Origin: Euonymus europaeus
Lineage: Eukaryota; Streptophyta; Magnoliopsida; Celastrales; Celastraceae
Assembly (NCBI GenBank): GCA_963580455.1
Contig: OY756961.1
Coordinates: 23,913,001-23,977,000, forward strand
DNA: 64,000 nt
Direction: 5' to 3'
Within the stretch, counting starts at the first letter, position 1, and the number at the start of each line of letters is the position of its first letter. The position numbers and the translations under genes were made by a program. The notes beneath the pieces are model-generated. The model did no database searches and was not told the DNA's origin. It saw only the letters and a program-made list of their open reading frames with translations. Positions 58,928-64,000 of the stretch are shown one piece after another.

Positions 58928-59464
58928 AATATAAAATTTGGAAAAATGTTCATATTTTTAGTTCTATATTGATTTCGATGCTTGTTCATTCTACGTTCTA
59001 AAATTGATTTAAAATATATTTAATTTTATGCAAATATTATGATGTCTACTTAGCATGGTAATCCCTTGGTTCTAAATCAAATATTTAGAAGCTAAATTAA
59101 TAATTCTTTTTACAACATCATATTGTAAAATGGAATGTATACATAATGATAATGTGATATTGTATATTATCATATGAATACATTCCATTTGTCTCTTATT
59201 CCTACCATATAATATATTTTTAAATAAATAAGTAATATATTACTAAAGAAAACGAAATCCATTCATATCTGATATTGTTAATTTTAAAAAAATTAATTTC
59301 TTGTCAAAAAAGAAAGGAGACGACTTTTATTTCTTTAACCCGTCGCACAAGAAATCAATATATAAATACTGAATGGAGATTAGATAGTTTTGAGTACATT
59401 TCAGCTTGAAGGAGGAGACGAAAACGAAGAAGCATCAGAGGGAGACGAAGTAAGCAAAGAGAAT
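58928..59464. other. PA200 promoter and leader
   Basis: AT-rich upstream sequence. TATAAATAC at about 59360 could be the TATA box for PA200. The frame upstream of the ATG has no in-frame ATG. Confidence 0.45.
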
Positions 59465-62400
59465 ATGCATCTGTACAATGCATGGCTGCCGCCGGCTGTG
59501 GCGGACGAGACCAAGCGAGAGAAGGAATCGTTCAGTCGCGTGGTCAATTCAGTCAAGCTCGCCTACAACTCCGACGATCCCGACTCCGTCTACGCCACTC
59601 TCAAGTGGATCTCCGTCATTGACCTGTTAGTCTCTCATTTTTCCGTGTCAGACTATGCCTTTTCAATTATAATATCACCTCGTTTTTTAGTTTTTTTTTA
59701 AGGTTTTGATTCCTGATATGCTGTGTGAATTGTGACTCTGTCCAATTTGATTCTAGGCTCAGAAGTTCGATTATATAGCTGATTGGATTATTTTTTTTGA
59801 AATAGAGTCTGCGGCTTTTGGCCCTGAATTCTGGTGTGAACAAACGGATTGATCTTGACTCATTTAGAAATAGGAACTGTAGTCTGTAGCATTCGGAACT
59901 GTCCTTGTTTGTAACATGTGCATACCATTTTCGGTGGCTCTTGACGTCTTAGGATGGGTGATCCTTACTGTATAACCCAAACTGAGCTGATTTCGGTAAT
60001 GAATTCGGGCGAAGTTTGAGTTGAAAGCAAGGAACACCGAGTTTTAGTTAAAGTTACGATGAAGAGGAAAGTTTAGCATGGAAATCGAAGAGCAAGGAAC
60101 TTTGTTAGGACTATGCATTTCATGCTTTGCAGTTGCAGGTGCCATGCTTCATGTATGAGTAAGAGTTGGAACATTTGGAGCTGCCTTACAATTGTGCTTA
60201 CAATTCTTGGTCACTCTTAACCTTTTATGATTAGTCATGCTCAAATAAAACTCAGCTAAGTAGATAATTCCCTTATTTGATTCTGTGGTGTTTGGTAAAT
60301 TAGCTTTTTTTTCTCTTATTGTCACAAGTCCTGAGCTGTCATGAAGTTTATTCTGCACATGTAGATCCAAATATATGGTATTTTTATAGCTGGAATATGA
60401 CTTAAATTTTATTATACTGCAGTTTCATAAAGGCCAGAAGTGAACTAGCCCTCGAAGATGTTGTTACACTTGTAGACATCGGGTTAGAATTGTTTAACAA
60501 ATCACCGGGCAGAATTTATGCGCAGGTTTTACATTCTATACTACAAATTAGGTCCCTACTTTTGAAATTTACTTTAATTTTATGTCTTTCTTCTTTCCCA
60601 ATATGATGATTTCATTTGTGGATTAGGTTAGATGGGGTAACATCTTAGTCAGAATTCTTAACAAATATCGAAAGAAGTTGTCCTTGAAAGTTCAGTGGAG
60701 GCCTCTGTATGATACTCTGGTTTGTACACATTTCACTAGGTGAGTTCCATGTTTGCAATTTTCAACTCTAATCTTTCTGTTTGTGGACATTGATAGAATG
60801 ACCACACACAAAATATTATGAACTGGAGATTTTGGTTTTCATACAGCACTTCTAAACTCTTATGCAAGCTATTATGGTACTCTGATGCTTGATGCTTTGT
60901 GTTCAAGTTGAAAATGTCCTTACCTCTATTATTGTTCCCTCCATGTCCATTGAAGTGTATAGCTTAAATCGCATTTCTTTATTTTTTGCACACATTTGAT
61001 ACTTATGCCGCATATGGGACAATATTCATGTTCTTGTACCTCTTAGTCTCAGAAACCTTATATGTTGATGACTTTGGAGTTTGGACTATGGAAATCCTGC
61101 AGGAATACAGGTCCAGAAGGGTGGAGATTGAGACAGAGGCATTTTGAGGCAATTACTTCCCTTGTTCGATCTTGTCGGAGATTTTTTCTACCAGGTTCTG
61201 CCTTTGAGATATGGTCTGAATTTAGGCAAGTATTATTAGTTTTTATCCTTTTGATTTTTAGTTAGTTAATGGTGCATATCATCCAATTTTAGTGGAATCA
61301 CATTTTAAATCAGTGCACGCAACTATATTAAAGATTAAAGATAATTTTATATATTCTCCAGTCTTTTTTCTCCTCTTTATCAAGGGGTTAAAGGTTGATA
61401 TATGTTTTATTTGGTGATTAGGGGATGAATGATGATCCTTAATCAACTCTTCTTCATTTAAAACACCAAAAAGCTTTCTTAGGTCGCTTGTCTGGTACAA
61501 TGATGAATGTGTTGGAAAAGTCACCCTGGGCTCACTATTTACAATTGCACAAGTTGCAATTTTTAGTTCCCCCCTCCCTCAAAATAAAAACGAAAAGAAA
61601 AGCATATACTCCCATAACTTCCGAAAAAAAAAAAACAACCCTGGGGGTCTTGAGTCTTGAGAACAGCCAATTTGTGCAGGATTTCTCAAGCATATGACTG
61701 TTTCCAAATTTCGTCCTTGTACTCTGATGAGAGCATTACCCTTGAAGGTTCTAACCATCGGGAGTTGAAGTTTTATTAGAGAAAACTGTGAATTCTCTTC
61801 TCTGTCCTTATTGGGTAAATACATGAATATATATACAGTAAAGCAGCAACTAATCTGTCATAAATTAAGGAATATGATTCTAGAGTAGGAAAAATACTCC
61901 TCTAAACTGGGAAACTAGATCAGGAATGAAATTAGGTAATAACTAACCCAAATCTCCTTATTTAAAATATATTACTATAACATATACAATTGTAAACACC
62001 TCAGGGCTAATAAAGACGAATTTTCACAGAATTCATCATATAGTGGGATCCCTTTTATTTCTGTACTGGCTAGAGCATTTTCTGCTGTTCTAACCTCATA
62101 CAGGTTAAAACACCACCAAACTGCAAAGGCTGCAGGTGCTTGCTAAAAGACAAGCGATTAATAATTAATTCAGCCTCTTTTGATTTTTAGCTTATATGGC
62201 AGTTCCTGCATTAACAGAGCTTAAAACGTGTCAAACACCATAGAGTTTCCTTAAAATTAGTTAAATGGTTGTTTGATATCAGAGAAGCAAGCATGACACT
62301 GTTCTATCCACTAGACTGCTGGAGAAATCAAAGGGTTCAATTTTTATAATCTAATGCTTGATTCGTTTGACATCATTGTGAATCCTATTCCTCCTTGAAA

Positions 62401-63812
62401 TGTTGAGAAATGAATGCCCGCTGTAATAGTCATTAGGTAGGTTGGAGCAGTAAAATGCTATGTTGCTTTGCACTCTATTGAGATGTTGTCGTCACAAATT
62501 TGCAGGTCTCTATTGGAAAACCCCTGGCACAATTCTTCATTTGAAGGGTCTGGGTTTCTTAGACTCTTTCTTCCTACAAACGTGGACAACCAGGATTTCT
62601 TTTCAAAGTGAGGGGTACAATTTTTTTTGAGATTGTTTTTCTTCGTGGTTTCGGAATATTACTTTAACATATTTATGCCTGATTTGGTAATTGCAGTGTT
62701 CGGATTGGGGAACTCCTAGACCTCTGGGACTCAATCCCAAATTGCCAATTCTGGAACAGTCAATGGGCTGCTGTTATTGCCCGTGTTGTAAAGAACTACA
62801 ATTTTATTGACTGGGAATGCTTCCTACCCACACTTTTCACCAGATACTTAAATATGTTTGAGGTGAGTTCATGAACGCTTCAAGTTATAGTTTCTGGTTG
62901 CCATTAAAAAAGAAACACATTGCATTGCTGCATCAAAGGCTGCATATCTCGGAATGCAATTACTGCAACACCATTCTGCATATTGTTAAATCACTGGTTT
63001 TGTGATTTTTATGACTTTGTTTATCTTTGCTCCTTAAATCACAGGTTCCTGTGGCAAATGGAAGTGGTTCATATCCTTTTTCTGTGGATGTCCCTAGAAA
63101 TACAAGATTCTTGTTCTCAAATAGAACAATGGCTCCTGCAAAAGCCATTGCAAAATCAATAGTAAGACAGAAATAAGGCAACGGCATTTATTAGCTGATA
63201 ATATGTAGATATTTTAAAAAAATTATCGTGCTTTCTTATTTCCAATTGCAGGTTTATTTGTTGAAACCTAGTAGTTTGGCGCTAGAGCACTTTGAGAAAT
63301 TGGTCAACCTATTGGAACAGTTTGTTTTTGACATTTTAATCCTCTGATTTTTTATGATTCGCCCATACATTCTTGCCATTGGTTCTTTACTGTTGTTACC
63401 GTTACAGATATTACCATCCCTCAAACGGTGGTCGTTGGACTTACTCACTCGAGCGGTTCCTGCTCCATTTGGTAATAACATTCCAGAAACGTTTGCAGCA
63501 TGAACAACTGTAAGTATTTATGTGGATGACCTGTATACGATGTGAATTTATTAACTTATTGCTTGCTCTTTATACTTGAATGTTGTTTGTTTCAGGAACA
63601 TAGAAAAAGGTAGAGAGGGTGGTCTGTTTCTAGGGAAACCAGAACGGACTGCATTTGTCACGGTTGTGCTGAAGTTAATAGATCGTGGGCAGTATAGCAA
63701 GAATGAACATCTTTCTGAGACTGTTGCTGCAGCAACTTCTATTCTATCTTACGTTGAGCCCTCTGTGGTTCTCCCCTTTCTAGCATTACGATTCCATCTG
63801 GCTTTAGAGACG
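59465..63812 (+). CDS. PA200: Proteasome activator subunit 4 (PA200), first ten coding exons; 3' part outside window
   Basis: Exons: 59465-59625, 60423-60525, 60627-60739, 61103-61225, 62506-62607, 62697-62862, 63045-63161, 63252-63319, 63408-63509, 63596-63812; about 424 residues so far, all phases consistent, last exon ending in frame before GTTAGT. Hallmarks: MHLYNAWLPPAVADETKREK at the start, SVYATLKWISVIDL, WRLRQRHFEAITSLVRSCRR, LLDLWDSIPNCQFWNSQW, GSGSYPFSVDVPRNTRFLFS, GGRWTYSLERFLLHL and IDRGQYSKNEHLSETVAAAT. PA200/Blm10 is a large HEAT-repeat protein (about 1,800 residues) that caps the 20S proteasome in nucleus and cytosol and stimulates peptide and acetyl-histone degradation; in Arabidopsis it rises when proteasomes are inhibited and has a role in proteaphagy-related control. 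Intron 4 has a GC donor (TTTAG|GCAAGT). Exon 8 ends ACA|GTTTGT, a weak donor. Confidence 0.96.
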
Positions 63813-64000
63813 GTTAGTTATGTGCTATTTCTTATTTCTTACTTTCTCAGAATTTTTTATATTACTTTGGGCACTTTTTCCTTATTGTCAAAGAGGAAAA
63901 AAAGGATAAATTGAAAAGATAAATCTTTGTTATGGCCTGCCTGATTGGTTGGATAATGAATAATCTTCTATTGAATTAGTTGTCCTTTTATCACATTGAC

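Overview
The window is nuclear DNA of a flowering plant, most likely a dicot. It is AT-rich, its genes are split by GT-AG introns, and recognisable plant families are interleaved with LINEs, copia LTR elements, MITE-like elements and simple repeats. No bacterial, organellar, rRNA, tRNA or CRISPR feature is seen. Gene models were read by hand from splice signals, reading-phase continuity and family resemblance; no search was run.

Layout, left to right. 1-2219 (-): N-terminal part of a WRKY2-type group I transcription factor, cut by the left window edge. 3954-6886: intergenic MITE and LINE insertions. 7585-14627 (-): ARID plus HMG-box protein whose 4.4-kb first intron carries an RTE-type LINE that is itself interrupted by a 648-bp foldback element with tRNA-like promoter boxes. 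16383-19078 (-): nine-exon WD40 protein of the C2A9.03-like family. 21280-23870: copia fragments and a decayed PPR pseudogene. 24286-25807 (-): LLG1-type GPI-anchored co-receptor. 26786-28806 (-): ubiquitin-conjugating E2. 29897-35867 (+): a complete, young copia retrotransposon just upstream of the E2 gene. 37371-45395 (-): STAR/KH RNA-binding protein with repeat-filled introns. 47256-51040 (+): broken THO3/TEX1 gene containing a 1,286-bp chimeric tandem amplification. 51709-52377 (-): uncharacterised membrane protein. 52378-58930: repeat-rich intergenic DNA ending in an L1-type LINE tail. 59465-63812 (+): first ten coding exons of the proteasome activator PA200, continuing off the right edge.

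The host genes do not form a pathway. They are independent housekeeping or regulatory genes (transcription, RNA binding, ubiquitin/proteasome, cell-surface signalling), and all intact ones except PA200 lie on the minus strand.

The unusual content lies in the mobile and duplicated DNA: the foldback element with pol III-like boxes, the chimeric THO3 tandem array, the copia element with TA...CA termini and a tRNA-like inverted repeat between gag and pol, and several local tandem duplications inside introns. I did not find a convincing new multi-gene system.
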